From: Halomonas nitroreducens
GTDB lineage: Bacteria > Pseudomonadota > Gammaproteobacteria > Pseudomonadales > Halomonadaceae
Reading direction: 5' to 3'
Length of the DNA stretch: 64,000 nucleotides
Assembly (NCBI RefSeq): GCF_003966155.1
Contig: NZ_RXNS01000010.1
Span: 1-64,000 of the forward strand
Notes under the pieces: model-generated
What the model was told of the DNA's origin: nothing
Database searches by the model: none
What the model saw: only the letters and a program-made list of their open reading frames with translations
Program-made: the position numbers and the translations under genes
Part shown: piece by piece, positions 36,871 through 45,363 of the stretch
Layout: every line of letters begins with the position of its first letter
Numbering within the stretch: the stretch's first letter is position 1

Positions 36871-37734
36871 ATGTCAGACGCCCGAGACACGACGACACGC
36901 AGCATCCTGATCACGGGCTGCTCGAGCGGTATCGGCCATGCCGCGGCCCACGCCCTGGCGGCGCGCGGCTGGCGGGTCTTCGCCACGGCCCGTCGCGAGG
37001 CGGACGTCGCGAGGCTCGGCGAGGAAGGCCTGGAGGCCCTGCCGCTGGACCTCGCCGACAGCGACTCGATCGAGGCCACGGTGGAAGCGGTGCGGGAACG
37101 CACCGCGGGACGGCTGACGGCGCTGTTCAACAACGGCGCCTACGGCCAGCCCGGGGCGGTGGAGGACTTGTCCCGGGCGGTGCTGCGTGCCCAGCTGGAG
37201 ACCAACCTGCTGGGCACCCACGAGCTCACCACCCGGGTCCTGCCGATGATGCGCGCCCAGGACCACGGCCGCATCGTGCAGAACAGCTCGGTGCTGGGCT
37301 TCGCCGCCCTGCCCTACCGCGGCGCCTATGTGTGCTCCAAGTTCGCCCTGGAGGGGCTCACCGATACCCTTCGCCAGGAGCTTACGGGCAGCGGCATCCA
37401 GGTCAGCCTGATCCAGCCCGGTCCCATCACCAGCCGCTTCCGCGAGAACGCCTACCGCGCCTTCCAGGCGAATATCGATCCCGTCCACAGCGCTCATGCC
37501 AATACGTACCGGAAGGTGGCGGCCCGCCTGGCCAGCCAGGACGGCAAGGCCCCCTTCACCCTGGGCCCCGACGCCGTGGTGGACAAGCTGATCCATGCCC
37601 TGGAGAGTCGACGCCCGAAGCCCCGCTACGCCGTGACGCTGCCCACCCACCTGTTCGCGGCACTCAAGCGCATCCTGAACACGCGCGGCATGGACCGGGT
37701 GCTGCTGCGCTCGACCCGGGACGAGCGGGAGTGA
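36871..37734 (+). CDS. Short-chain dehydrogenase/reductase
   Basis: Classical SDR of 287 residues. TGCSSGIGHAAAHAL is the nucleotide-binding motif (about 17-31). FNNGAYGQPG stands in for NNAG, followed by the catalytic Ser region NSSVLGF and Tyr-x3-Lys as YVCSKFALEG. The substrate is unknown. The start is ATG 36871 after AAGGAGCAACGAGG; the frame continues upstream from 36835 but without a better site. It converges on the lactonase gene, with GAGTGAG/CTCACTC arms around both stop codons that could act as a weak shared terminator. Confidence 0.85.
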   Translation: MSDARDTTTRSILITGCSSGIGHAAAHALAARGWRVFATARREADVARLGEEGLEALPLDLADSDSIEATVEAVRERTAGRLTALFNNGAYGQPGAVEDLSRAVLRAQLETNLLGTHELTTRVLPMMRAQDHGRIVQNSSVLGFAALPYRGAYVCSKFALEGLTDTLRQELTGSGIQVSLIQPGPITSRFRENAYRAFQANIDPVHSAHANTYRKVAARLASQDGKAPFTLGPDAVVDKLIHALESRRPKPRYAVTLPTHLFAALKRILNTRGMDRVLLRSTRDERE

Positions 37735-37771
37735 GCCCATCGCCGGCCCGTCTCCTCGGCTGGAGGAAGCC

Positions 37772-38713
37772 TCACTCGAGCCTGAGCGGTGGCTCGGCCA
37801 GTCCCCGGCAGCCGGGCAGATGCCCGGCCAGCTCGATGGCGAAGACGCCGCCCTCCGCCGCCTCCGGGGCCACCAGGCCCTCCCGGGCCGTGGTGACATA
37901 GAGGGTGGTGAGGCTCGCGCCGCCGAATACCGGGCAGGAGGGCTGGCGCGCGGGCACCCTGACGTGGGCGATCTCGTCGCCCTCGGGGCTCAGCCGGGCC
38001 ACCCGCCCGGCGCCCCACAGGGCGATCCACACACCGCCCTCGCTATCCATCACGGCCCCGTCCGGGCCGCCCCCCGACTGGCGCAGGTCGGCCCAGGGCT
38101 CGGGTTCCGCGAAGGCGCCATCCTGGCCACGCACGGGGAATCCCTGGTCGTCCAGCGACCAGCGCATCACCCAACCGGTCGCGGTGTCGCTGAAGTAGGC
38201 ATGGCGGCCGTCCGGCGAGAAGCACAGGGCGTTGGGAATGGTCAGCCCCCGGCGCAGGCAGGTGAGCTCGCCGCGGTGCAGGCGGTAGAGGCTGCCGGCG
38301 CCCGGCTCGGCGTCGAGTCCCATGGTGGACAGCCACAGGCTGCCATGGGTATCGACGCGAGCATCGTTGCTGCGGGTGACGGGATTGTCGGCCTCGAAGG
38401 GCAGCAAGGCGCGGCTCACGCCGGTCGACGGGTCGAAACGCGACAGGCAGTTCTCCGCCACCAGCAGATAGTCATCGTCGCGGGTCAGCGCCGCATAGGA
38501 GGTCCGGTGCTCCAGCCGGGTGACGCGATGCTCACGGCCATCGCCGCGGGCACGGTGCAGTTCGCCGGCCAGGATATCCAGCCAGCGCAGCTCGCTGTGC
38601 CCTGCATCCCAGCCGGGGCCCTCGCCCAGCTCGCAGCGACTGTCGATCAGCCACTTCACCTGGCCGAGGCACGGGCTGGTCGGCAAGGTCTCGTCGGACG
38701 GGGACTCGCTCAT
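37772..38713 (-). CDS. SMP-30/gluconolactonase-family sugar lactonase
   Basis: Six-bladed beta-propeller lactonase, 313 residues. CELGEGPGWD has the metal-binding Glu, SNDARVDTHGSLWLSTMG the Asn/Asp ligands, and GGPDGAVMDSEGGVWIALWGAGR the catalytic Asp region. In this operon it would open galactono-1,4- or 1,5-lactone to galactonate, between the SDR dehydrogenase and DgoD. It is the last gene of the unit, 26 bp after dgoA. ATG 38713 is preceded by AGGAG. Confidence 0.85.
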   Translation of the reverse strand: MSESPSDETLPTSPCLGQVKWLIDSRCELGEGPGWDAGHSELRWLDILAGELHRARGDGREHRVTRLEHRTSYAALTRDDDYLLVAENCLSRFDPSTGVSRALLPFEADNPVTRSNDARVDTHGSLWLSTMGLDAEPGAGSLYRLHRGELTCLRRGLTIPNALCFSPDGRHAYFSDTATGWVMRWSLDDQGFPVRGQDGAFAEPEPWADLRQSGGGPDGAVMDSEGGVWIALWGAGRVARLSPEGDEIAHVRVPARQPSCPVFGGASLTTLYVTTAREGLVAPEAAEGGVFAIELAGHLPGCRGLAEPPLRLE

Positions 38714-38739
38714 GCTCGGGGTTCTCCTGTCGGGGCGTG

Positions 38740-39355
38740 TCAGAGTGCCTGCTGCCAGGCCGTGACCAGCGCGCGGGCCCGCTCGCCCACCTCGGCGGCC
38801 GTCAGTCCCGGCGTGTAGAGGGCGGTCCCCAGGCCCGCCCCGTGCACGCCGGCGCCACGCCAGGCGGCGAAGTTGTCGATCCCGATGCCGCCCACCGCAT
38901 AGAGCTCGGTGCCCGCGGGCAACACGGCCATCATCGCCTGCATGTTGGCGATGCCAACCTGGGAGGCGGGGAACAGCTTCAGGCCCGAGGCGCCGGCGGC
39001 CAGGGCGGCGAAGGCCTCGGTGGGAGTGACGATGCCGGGCAGGGAGACCATCTCGAGGCGACGGCTCTCGCCGATCACTGCCTCGTTCATGTTCGGCGAG
39101 ACGATCAGCCCCCCCCCCGGCGGCGTGGACCTCGCGCACCTGCTCGGGTGTCAGCACGGTGCCGGCCCCCACCAGGACGTCCTCGCCGCCACGCTGGGCG
39201 CAGTGCGCCGCCAGGCGGCGGAGGCTCTCCAGGGGCTCGGGGGAATTGAGGGGCACCTCGATGCGGGTGATACCGGCATCGATGACGGCCCCGGCGATCT
39301 CGATGACCTCGTCCGGCGTGACGCCGCGCAGGATGGCGACCAGTGGCAGGCTCAT
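38740..39355 (-). pseudogene. dgoA: 2-dehydro-3-deoxy-6-phosphogalactonate aldolase, frameshifted at a G10 tract
   Basis: Class I KDPGal aldolase splitting 2-keto-3-deoxy-6-phosphogalactonate into pyruvate and glyceraldehyde-3-phosphate. The 5' part (from ATG 39355, AGGAG upstream) reads LPLVAILRGVTPDEVIEIAG and VLVGAGTVLTPEQVREVHAAGG. It then breaks at ten consecutive G (plus-strand C run 39109-39118). With nine G the frame continues LIVSPNMNEAVIGESRRLEM, then GASGLKLFPASQ with the Schiff-base Lys, and YAVGGIGIDNF, to the stop at 38740. All motifs on both sides are intact, so this is a recent one-base insertion, a phase-variable state or a sequencing error. Confidence 0.85.
39109..39118. repeat. 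C10/G10 homopolymer tract inside dgoA
   Basis: Ten consecutive C on the plus strand. Nine would keep dgoA in frame. Tracts this long are prone to slippage during replication and to miscalling during sequencing. Confidence 0.9.
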
Positions 39356-39404
39356 ACAGGCTCCTTGCAGTCTCGGGGCGGCGCCGGGCGGCGGCGGCCG
39401 CGCA

Positions 39405-40409
39405 TCAGGGGGTTGCGAGCGTGGTGTGGTGGATGCGCCCCAGGCCGGCCAGGATCATGTCGGCATTGGCGTGCTCGTCGACCGTGAAGCCCCGGTGCTC
39501 CAGGGCGATTCGATAGCGGTGGCACAGCGTCTCGGCCCCGATCAGCACGACGCGACTGCCGGGGGCCAGGGTGACGGTGGCACCGGCCAGCTCGAGCCCC
39601 AGCACCAGGCCGGACAGGCGCGCGCCGAGCCGGGCACCGCGTCGCTCGCCGACGGGCAGCCGGGGGTCGAGCAGGTCTCGGGCACGGATGCCGAACAGCT
39701 CCGCGCTCAGGCGCTCGGGAGTGGCCATGGCGATGTCGATGCCCTCCAGGTAGGCCGCATGCTGGGCCGCGTCGGCGAGGTCATCGGCGTGGAGCGAGTG
39801 CTTCAGCACCGAGTCCCGGCTGAGCAGCTGGTAGAGCTCGCCGCTCATGAAGGTGGTGAAGCCGGTGATGCGGCCCGCCTCGAGGCGCGCCCACTTGGCG
39901 TGGGTGCCCGGCAGGCAGACGGCGCCGCTGAACTCGGGGTGCCGGGCGACCAGGCCGAATAGCTGGGTCTCCTCGCCGCGCATCACGTCGAAGGCCTCGC
40001 CGCCGTCCTGGCTGGCGTGCTGACAGAGCCCCGGCACGATACGCACGCGCAGGCGGGCATCGCGGGTGGTCACCGGCGTCAGCCGGCCGCCGAGACGGCC
40101 GAGGGTATCGGTCGCCCCGGCATCCAGCGGCAGGTAGGCGGCCTCGACCCAGCCCTGGCGGGCGCCGGCCATGCCACAGACCAGCACCTCGGTCGGCCGG
40201 CTCCCGGCTGCCGGCGCCAGCCAGTCGCCGATCACCTCCAGCAGTGCGCCCTCGAATGCCTCGGGGGCCAGGCCCAGCATGCCGCGCGGGGCGCTGGCCT
40301 CGGCGATGACCCGGTCATCGGCATCCAGCGCCCAGGCCCGCAGGTTGCTGGAGCCCCAGTCCACGGCGATCCAGGCCGGGGCAAGGGTCGCATTGGTCGA
40401 TACGCTCAT
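39405..40409 (-). CDS. dgoK: 2-dehydro-3-deoxygalactonokinase
   Basis: ATP-dependent kinase phosphorylating 2-keto-3-deoxygalactonate at C6, the step between DgoD and DgoA. It has 334 residues. The DgoK family motifs are seen: WIAVDWGSSNLRAWAL (phosphate loop), VLVCGMAGARQGW, VRIVPGLCQ, MRGEETQLFG and VCLPGTHAKWARLE. The start overlaps the upstream SDR stop (ATGA). Confidence 0.92.
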   Translation of the reverse strand: MSVSTNATLAPAWIAVDWGSSNLRAWALDADDRVIAEASAPRGMLGLAPEAFEGALLEVIGDWLAPAAGSRPTEVLVCGMAGARQGWVEAAYLPLDAGATDTLGRLGGRLTPVTTRDARLRVRIVPGLCQHASQDGGEAFDVMRGEETQLFGLVARHPEFSGAVCLPGTHAKWARLEAGRITGFTTFMSGELYQLLSRDSVLKHSLHADDLADAAQHAAYLEGIDIAMATPERLSAELFGIRARDLLDPRLPVGERRGARLGARLSGLVLGLELAGATVTLAPGSRVVLIGAETLCHRYRIALEHRGFTVDEHANADMILAGLGRIHHTTLATP

Positions 40410-41200
40410 ACGCGCCCACCGTCGACCACCAGGGGCTGGCCGGTCATCATTCGCGAGGCCGTCGAGGCCAGGAACAGGCAGGGGTTGATCATGTCCTCGA
40501 CCGGGATGGCCTCCTTGAGGCACTGCTGGTCGAGACATTCCTGGAGGTCCTGGTCGTTGACCCACAGCTCGCGCTGGCGCTCGGTCATCACCCAGCCGGG
40601 AATCAGGCAGTTGACGCGGATGGCGTCCGGGCCCAGCTCCCGGGCCAGGGCCTTGGTCAAGCCCATGATGCCGGCCTTGGCGGTGACGTAGGTGGGGTAG
40701 CCGTCGAGGCCCAGCAGGAAGCTGTTGGAGGACAGGTTGATGATGGCGCCGCCACCGAGGCCGCGCATGTCGTCGGCCACCGCCTGGGCAGTGAAGAACG
40801 GCGGACGCAGGTTGGTGGCGATGGACGCGTCCCACTGCTCGACCGTCCACTCCCCGAGGGTATGGCGGGTGTCGCGGGCGGCGTTGTTGACCAGCACGCC
40901 GATCGGGCCATGGGCCTTGCGGGCCTGGCCGATGGCCGCCTGCAAGGCCGCGATGTCCTGGATGTCACAGGGGAGGAACAGCGGGCGGTTGGCGTACCGG
41001 GCTTCCATGGCATCGCAGAAGGGGGTGGCGTCGGACAGCCCGACGAAGGCGACCCGGGCGCCCTGGGCCAGAAACCCCTCGGTCAGGGCGGCGCCGATGC
41101 CGGAGCCGCCGCCGGTGATGAAGACGCTGGCGCCATTGAGGTCCGGGTAGCGGAAGTCGGCGAAGGCGGGCACCGGGCCGGATGCGGAAGCAGCTGACAT
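40406..41200 (-). CDS. SDR dehydrogenase of the galactonate operon
   Basis: Classical SDR, 264 residues. FITGGGSGIGAALTEG binds NAD(P); VNNAARDTRHTLGEW carries NNA; LSSNSF is the catalytic Ser region; and Tyr-x3-Lys appears as YPTYVTAKAGIMG. The C-terminal SRMMTGQPLVVDGGRV is canonical. Its place between dgoD and dgoK suggests a sugar 1-dehydrogenase that makes the galactonolactone. The start is ATG 41200 with GGAG upstream. Other aldose substrates are possible. Confidence 0.85.
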   Translation of the reverse strand: MSAASASGPVPAFADFRYPDLNGASVFITGGGSGIGAALTEGFLAQGARVAFVGLSDATPFCDAMEARYANRPLFLPCDIQDIAALQAAIGQARKAHGPIGVLVNNAARDTRHTLGEWTVEQWDASIATNLRPPFFTAQAVADDMRGLGGGAIINLSSNSFLLGLDGYPTYVTAKAGIMGLTKALARELGPDAIRVNCLIPGWVMTERQRELWVNDQDLQECLDQQCLKEAIPVEDMINPCLFLASTASRMMTGQPLVVDGGRV

Positions 41201-41291
41201 GGGAACTCCATAGGGTCTGGGGCGAGGCACCCCCGGGGCGGCGGTGCCGGCGTTCATGGGGAGAGGCGTGATCGCGGGCGCGAGGCGCGGC

Positions 41292-42440
41292 CTACCATTC
41301 GGCCACCGAGCCATCCTCATGCTGCCACACCGGATTGCGCCAGCGGTGGCCCACCTTGGCACGCTCCTCGACGAAGGCCTCGTCGATCTCCACACCCAGC
41401 CCCGGGCCCTGGGGAATGGCGCAGAAGCCGTCCTCGATGGCCAGGGCCGACTTGTCGACCAGGTAGTCGAGCACGTCGTTGTCCCGGTTGTAGTGGATGC
41501 CCATGCTCTGCTCCTGGATAAAGGCGTTGTGGCAGACCGCATCCACGTGCAGCGAGGTGGCCAGGGTCAACGGGCCCAGCGGACAGTGCGGCGCCAGGGC
41601 CACGTCATGGGCCGAGGCCAGGGCGGCGATCTTGAGGCCCTCGCTGATGCCCCCGCAGTGCGAGAGGTCCGGCTGGACGATGTCGACCATGCCATCGGCC
41701 AGCAGGTCGCGGAACTCGAAGCGGGTGTGCAGCCGCTCGCCGGTGGCCAGCGGGTAGCCGAGCCCGCCGGCGATATGCTTGAGGCACGGCAGGTGCTCGG
41801 GAGCCACCGGCTCTTCGACGAACATCGGGTGGAAGGGCTCCAGCTCGCGCAGCAGGGCCTTGGCCATGGGGCGATGCACGCGTCCATGGAAGTCGATGCC
41901 GATGCCGACGTCCGGCCCCACGGCGTCGCGGGCCTCCGCCACCCGGGCCACGGCCTCGTCGATCTTGCGGTGGGAGTCGACGATCTGCAGCTCCGGCGTG
42001 CCGTTCATCTTGAAGGCGGTGAAGCCCTGGTCGACTAGGGCCCGGGCACCGGCCCCCACGTCGTCGGGCCGGTCGCCGCCGGTCCAGGCATACATGCGCA
42101 TCCGGTCGCGCACCGGGCCGCCCAGCAGTTGGTGCACGGGCACGCCCAGGTCGCGGCCCTTGAGGTCCCAGAGCGCCTGGTCGATACCGGCGATGGCCGA
42201 CATCAGGATGGGGCCGCCGCGATAGAAGCCGGCGCGATACATCACGTTCCAGAGGTGCTCGATATGGTGCGGGTCCTGACCGACCAGGTAGTCGGCCAGC
42301 TCATGCACCGCCGCCTCTACCGTGGCGGCGCGCCCCTCGATGACCGGCTCGCCCCAGCCATAGCAGCCCTCGTCGGTCTCGATCTTGAGGAACAGCCAGC
42401 GGGGCGGCACCTGCCAGGTCTTGAGTCGGGTGATCTTCAT
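41292..42440 (-). CDS. dgoD: D-galactonate dehydratase
   Basis: Enolase-superfamily (mandelate-racemase subgroup) dehydratase forming 2-keto-3-deoxygalactonate; 382 residues (E. coli 382). [20 protein letters not shown] opens the capping domain. Metal ligands come from [19 protein letters not shown] and ATGERLHTR, and the catalytic His-containing [13 protein letters not shown] follows. [14 protein letters not shown] completes the barrel. It is the second gene of the minus-strand operon after the GntR regulator. Confidence 0.94.
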   Translation of the reverse strand: MKITRLKTWQVPPRWLFLKIETDEGCYGWGEPVIEGRAATVEAAVHELADYLVGQDPHHIEHLWNVMYRAGFYRGGPILMSAIAGIDQALWDLKGRDLGVPVHQLLGGPVRDRMRMYAWTGGDRPDDVGAGARALVDQGFTAFKMNGTPELQIVDSHRKIDEAVARVAEARDAVGPDVGIGIDFHGRVHRPMAKALLRELEPFHPMFVEEPVAPEHLPCLKHIAGGLGYPLATGERLHTRFEFRDLLADGMVDIVQPDLSHCGGISEGLKIAALASAHDVALAPHCPLGPLTLATSLHVDAVCHNAFIQEQSMGIHYNRDNDVLDYLVDKSALAIEDGFCAIPQGPGLGVEIDEAFVEERAKVGHRWRNPVWQHEDGSVAEW

Positions 42441-42498
42441 GTGATGGGTCCTGTAGATGGGGCAAGTGGCGACAGCCGCGCCGTGGCGGGGCCGCGGT

Positions 42499-43266
42499 TC
42501 AGAGGGGAAGCGAGGTCGGACGCTTCAGCGAGCGCGTCCCGTTCTCCACGCCGAGGTCGGCAGCAGTACGCGCCAGGACACGCTCCGTGGCATCCCGCGC
42601 CGCCTCGGGATCCCGCAGGCGGATGGCCTCGAAGACTCGGCGATGCCGGTCCAGGCTGTCGTCCAGGGAGCCGGCCTGGTGGTGGGAGTGCTGGATCAGG
42701 GCGACGATCGAGGGCCGCAGCAGCAGTCCCATCTGGCGCCAGACCAGGTTGTGACTGGCGCGGTAGATGGCGTCGTGAAAGGCGACGTCATGCTCGGCAT
42801 GTTCCTCCCGCCGGGCCGGGTCGGTTGCACTGTCACACATCCCGACCAGCGCCGCTTCGATGCGTGCCAGGTCCTGTGCCGTGGCCGCCAGGGCGGCGAG
42901 CTCGCTGATGAACGGCTCGGCGGACAGGCGAAAGGCGAAGACCTCGCGGATCAGCTGAGGGTGCGGCGCCTCGAGGCCGGCCATCCAGTCGCTCATCTGC
43001 GGGTCGAGGAGATGCCAGTCCTCGATATCGCGCACCACGGTTCCGCGTCCCGCGGTACGCTCGATCAGGCCACTGCCGCTCAGCTCGGCGAGGGCGTTGC
43101 GCACGCGATTGCGACTGGCCGAGAAGTGCTCGCACAGATCCCGCTCGCGGGGAAAGGGCTCACCGCTTTCCCATTGGCCCGACAGGATGGCATGCGCCAG
43201 CGTGGTGGCCAGGGCCTGGGCCCCTCCGGCCTCGGGGGGCAGCGGAAGCTGGGATAGCGTCGTCAC
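42499..43266 (-). CDS. GntR-family (FadR/FCD subfamily) regulator of the galactonate operon
   Basis: A 255-residue regulator. The N-terminal winged helix (about 15-80, [20 protein letters not shown] then [21 protein letters not shown]) precedes an all-helical FCD ligand domain (about 100-230), where Asp and His residues in [13 protein letters not shown] and [10 protein letters not shown] can bind a metal. It is comparable to E. coli DgoR. The start is GTG 43266 after TTTGGAGGTCACC. Two palindromes just upstream are probably its own operators, making the operon autoregulated. Confidence 0.85.
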   Translation of the reverse strand: MTTLSQLPLPPEAGGAQALATTLAHAILSGQWESGEPFPRERDLCEHFSASRNRVRNALAELSGSGLIERTAGRGTVVRDIEDWHLLDPQMSDWMAGLEAPHPQLIREVFAFRLSAEPFISELAALAATAQDLARIEAALVGMCDSATDPARREEHAEHDVAFHDAIYRASHNLVWRQMGLLLRPSIVALIQHSHHQAGSLDDSLDRHRRVFEAIRLRDPEAARDATERVLARTAADLGVENGTRSLKRPTSLPL

Positions 43267-43277
43267 GGTGACCTCCA

Positions 43278-43292
43278 AAATATCTGACCTTA
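43278..43292. promoter_or_regulatory. Candidate GntR operator, proximal copy
   Basis: AAATATCTGACCTTA shares 12 of 15 positions with the perfect palindrome at 43300-43314 and starts exactly 22 bp (two helical turns) from it. It sits right before the regulator's ribosome-binding site, which suits repression. Confidence 0.55.
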
Positions 43293-43299
43293 CTATACG

Positions 43300-43314
43300 A
43301 AATGTCTGACATTT
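43300..43314. promoter_or_regulatory. Candidate GntR operator, distal perfect palindrome
   Basis: AAATGTCTGACATTT is a perfect 15-bp palindrome around a central T, with the GTC-N-GAC core expected for FadR-subfamily GntR proteins. It lies 34 bp upstream of the regulator start. Confidence 0.65.
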
Positions 43315-43406
43315 ATCGCAAGCCCTTCGCCCCCGGGCCAGTGCCCTGGTCTCGCCACGCCGACGGGGGCCACCCGGCGTCGAGGGGGAGACCCAAGGAC
43401 AGAATA

Positions 43407-43425
43407 ATTGTCCAATAAAGACAAT
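43407..43425. promoter_or_regulatory. Inverted repeat upstream of the ABM-domain gene
   Basis: ATTGTC-N7-GACAAT, perfect 6-bp arms in an AT-rich island (about 43400-43470) between the divergent GntR operon and the ABM-domain gene. It is a plausible regulator site of unknown owner. Confidence 0.4.
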
Positions 43426-43552
43426 AAAAATAGGCCATAAAAGTAGATAAATAACTAACACTGGACTATTATCCCGCCGGACAGCGGAGTTACCCCTCGG
43501 CTGTGTCGTCGGCGGCCCTACCCGGGCCGCCGAATCCTTCAGGAGAACCACC

Positions 43553-44122
43553 ATGTCCTCTGATCCCGTCACCCTGATGGTGGCGCGTCGCGTGGCCCGC
43601 GGGCGCTACCGTGATTTCCTCTCGTGGCTCGAGGAGGGCCGCGCGCTGGCCGCGGACTTCGGCGGCTACCTGGGCTCCGGGGTGCTGGCCCCGCCCCCCG
43701 ACGATGACGAGTACCAGATCATCTTCCGCTTCCGCGATGCCGAGACCCTCGGCACCTGGGAGCACTCCGCCTCGCGTCGGGCCTGGCTGGCCCGCGGCCA
43801 GGGCCTGTTCGAGGCGCCCCAGGAGCACCGCGCCACCGGCCTGGACCACTGGTTCCAGCCCGCCGGCAGCGCCGCACCGCCGCGCTGGAAGCAGGCCATC
43901 GCCATCTGGCTCGCCTTCTTTCCCGTCTCGCTTGGCTTCCAGCTGCTGTTCGGCGAGTCGCTGGCGGGCCTGCCCCTGGTGCCGCGAGTGCTGGCCAGCA
44001 CCCTGATGCTGACTCCGGTGATGGTCTTCCTGTTCATCCCGCTGTCGACCCGGCTGCTGGGCCCGTGGCTGCGTGGCGAGGTTGCCTCCCTGCCCCGCCT
44101 GGCACGCCGGCTGAGGGCCTGA
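43553..44122 (+). CDS. Antibiotic-biosynthesis-monooxygenase-like protein with membrane helices
   Basis: A 189-residue protein. Residues 1-100 form a ferredoxin-like ABM domain (VTLMVARRVARGRYRDFLSW, YQIIFRFRDAETLGTWEHS). The C-terminal part has two membrane helices (about 110-130 and 142-165). Such ABM-plus-membrane proteins are found in proteobacteria without a known reaction. AGGAG lies ten bases before ATG 43553. It is divergent from the galactonate operon across a 286-bp AT-rich gap. Confidence 0.78.
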   Translation: MSSDPVTLMVARRVARGRYRDFLSWLEEGRALAADFGGYLGSGVLAPPPDDDEYQIIFRFRDAETLGTWEHSASRRAWLARGQGLFEAPQEHRATGLDHWFQPAGSAAPPRWKQAIAIWLAFFPVSLGFQLLFGESLAGLPLVPRVLASTLMLTPVMVFLFIPLSTRLLGPWLRGEVASLPRLARRLRA

Positions 44123-44201
44123 GCGGCATAGCGGGCCGTCTTCCCCTCCGGGGGATGCATGGTAGGCTAGCGGACGATTCCCCCCATTCCGGAGCCCGAC
44201 C

Positions 44202-45362
44202 ATGACCGACGCCGCTCAGCTCCTCGAGACTCTGGTGGGCTTTGCCACCGTCTCGCGTGACTCGAACCTGGACCTGATCGCCTTCGTCGAGGAGTATCTT
44301 GACGGCCATGGCGTCGAGCACTGGCGCGTCGACAACGACGACGGCACCAAGGCCAATCTGCTGGCCCGGATCGGGCCGGCCGTGGAGGGCGGTGTGGTGC
44401 TGTCCGGCCATACCGACGTGGTGCCGGTGGATGGCCAGCCCTGGTCCAGCGATCCCTTCACCCTGCGCGACGGCGGCGATGGCCGCCTCTACGGCCGTGG
44501 CACCTGCGACATGAAGGCCTTCATCGCCTGCGCCCTGGCCGAGGTGCCGCACTGGGTGACCCTGGAGCTCAAGCGGCCAATCTACCTGGCCTTCTCCTAT
44601 GACGAGGAGGTCGGCTGCCTGGGCGCGCCACGCTTGATCGAGCGGCTGCTGGCCGACCACCCCCGGCCGGCGGCGGTGTTCGTCGGCGAGCCGACTCTGA
44701 TGCAGCCGGTGGTGGCCCACAAGGGCAGCACCAACCTGCGCACCACCGTGACCGGCCGCGCCGCCCACTCCAGCCAGGTCAATCAGGGCGTCTCGGCGAT
44801 CCACGTCGCCGCCCGTCTGGTGACCCGCATCGAGGACGTGATGGCCGAGCTGCGCGCCGAGGGCCGAGTCGACGAGGCCTTCAACGTCGCCCACTCGAGC
44901 CTGCACGTGGGCAAGATTGCCGGCGGCACCGCCATCAATATCATGGCCCGGGAGTGCAGCTTCGACTGGGAGGTACGCCACCTCCCGGGAGACCGCTTCG
45001 AGGACCTGCTGGGCCGGGTCGAGGCCTATGCCGACGAGCTGCAGGCCGAGATGCATGCCCGGGCCCCGGAGACCGGGATCCGCACCGAGCGCCTCACCAA
45101 CACCGTGCCGGCGCTGGCCGATGACGACAACGCCGAAGTATTGGCCCTGTGCCGGGCGCTGGTCGGGGAGGTGCCCTCCGGGGCGGTGGCCTATGCCACC
45201 GAGGCCGGCCAGTTCCAGCGGGCCGGCCTGTCCACGGTGATCTGCGGCCCGGGCAGCATCGCCCAGGCCCACCAGCCGGATGAGTACCTCGAGATCGAGC
45301 AGCTCGAGGCCGGGGTGGCCTTCATGCAGGCCCTGGGACAGCGGCTGGCGGGGGACCGCTGA
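44202..45362 (+). CDS. argE: Acetylornithine deacetylase
   Basis: M20 metallopeptidase-family deacetylase yielding ornithine for arginine synthesis; 386 residues. The dizinc site motifs are LSGHTDVVPVDGQPW, RGTCDMKAFIA, SYDEEVGCLG with the catalytic Glu, and FVGEPT. The dimerisation insert runs about residues 180-290. The C-terminal GPGSIAQAHQPDEYLEIEQL carries the last zinc ligand His. The next gene begins one base after the stop. Confidence 0.92.
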   Translation: MTDAAQLLETLVGFATVSRDSNLDLIAFVEEYLDGHGVEHWRVDNDDGTKANLLARIGPAVEGGVVLSGHTDVVPVDGQPWSSDPFTLRDGGDGRLYGRGTCDMKAFIACALAEVPHWVTLELKRPIYLAFSYDEEVGCLGAPRLIERLLADHPRPAAVFVGEPTLMQPVVAHKGSTNLRTTVTGRAAHSSQVNQGVSAIHVAARLVTRIEDVMAELRAEGRVDEAFNVAHSSLHVGKIAGGTAINIMARECSFDWEVRHLPGDRFEDLLGRVEAYADELQAEMHARAPETGIRTERLTNTVPALADDDNAEVLALCRALVGEVPSGAVAYATEAGQFQRAGLSTVICGPGSIAQAHQPDEYLEIEQLEAGVAFMQALGQRLAGDR

Positions 45363-45363
45363 G

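Noticed and set aside
43400..43470. AT-rich stretch as a replication origin
   Set aside because: Only one short inverted repeat and no DnaA-box cluster; it fits a divergent promoter region better.
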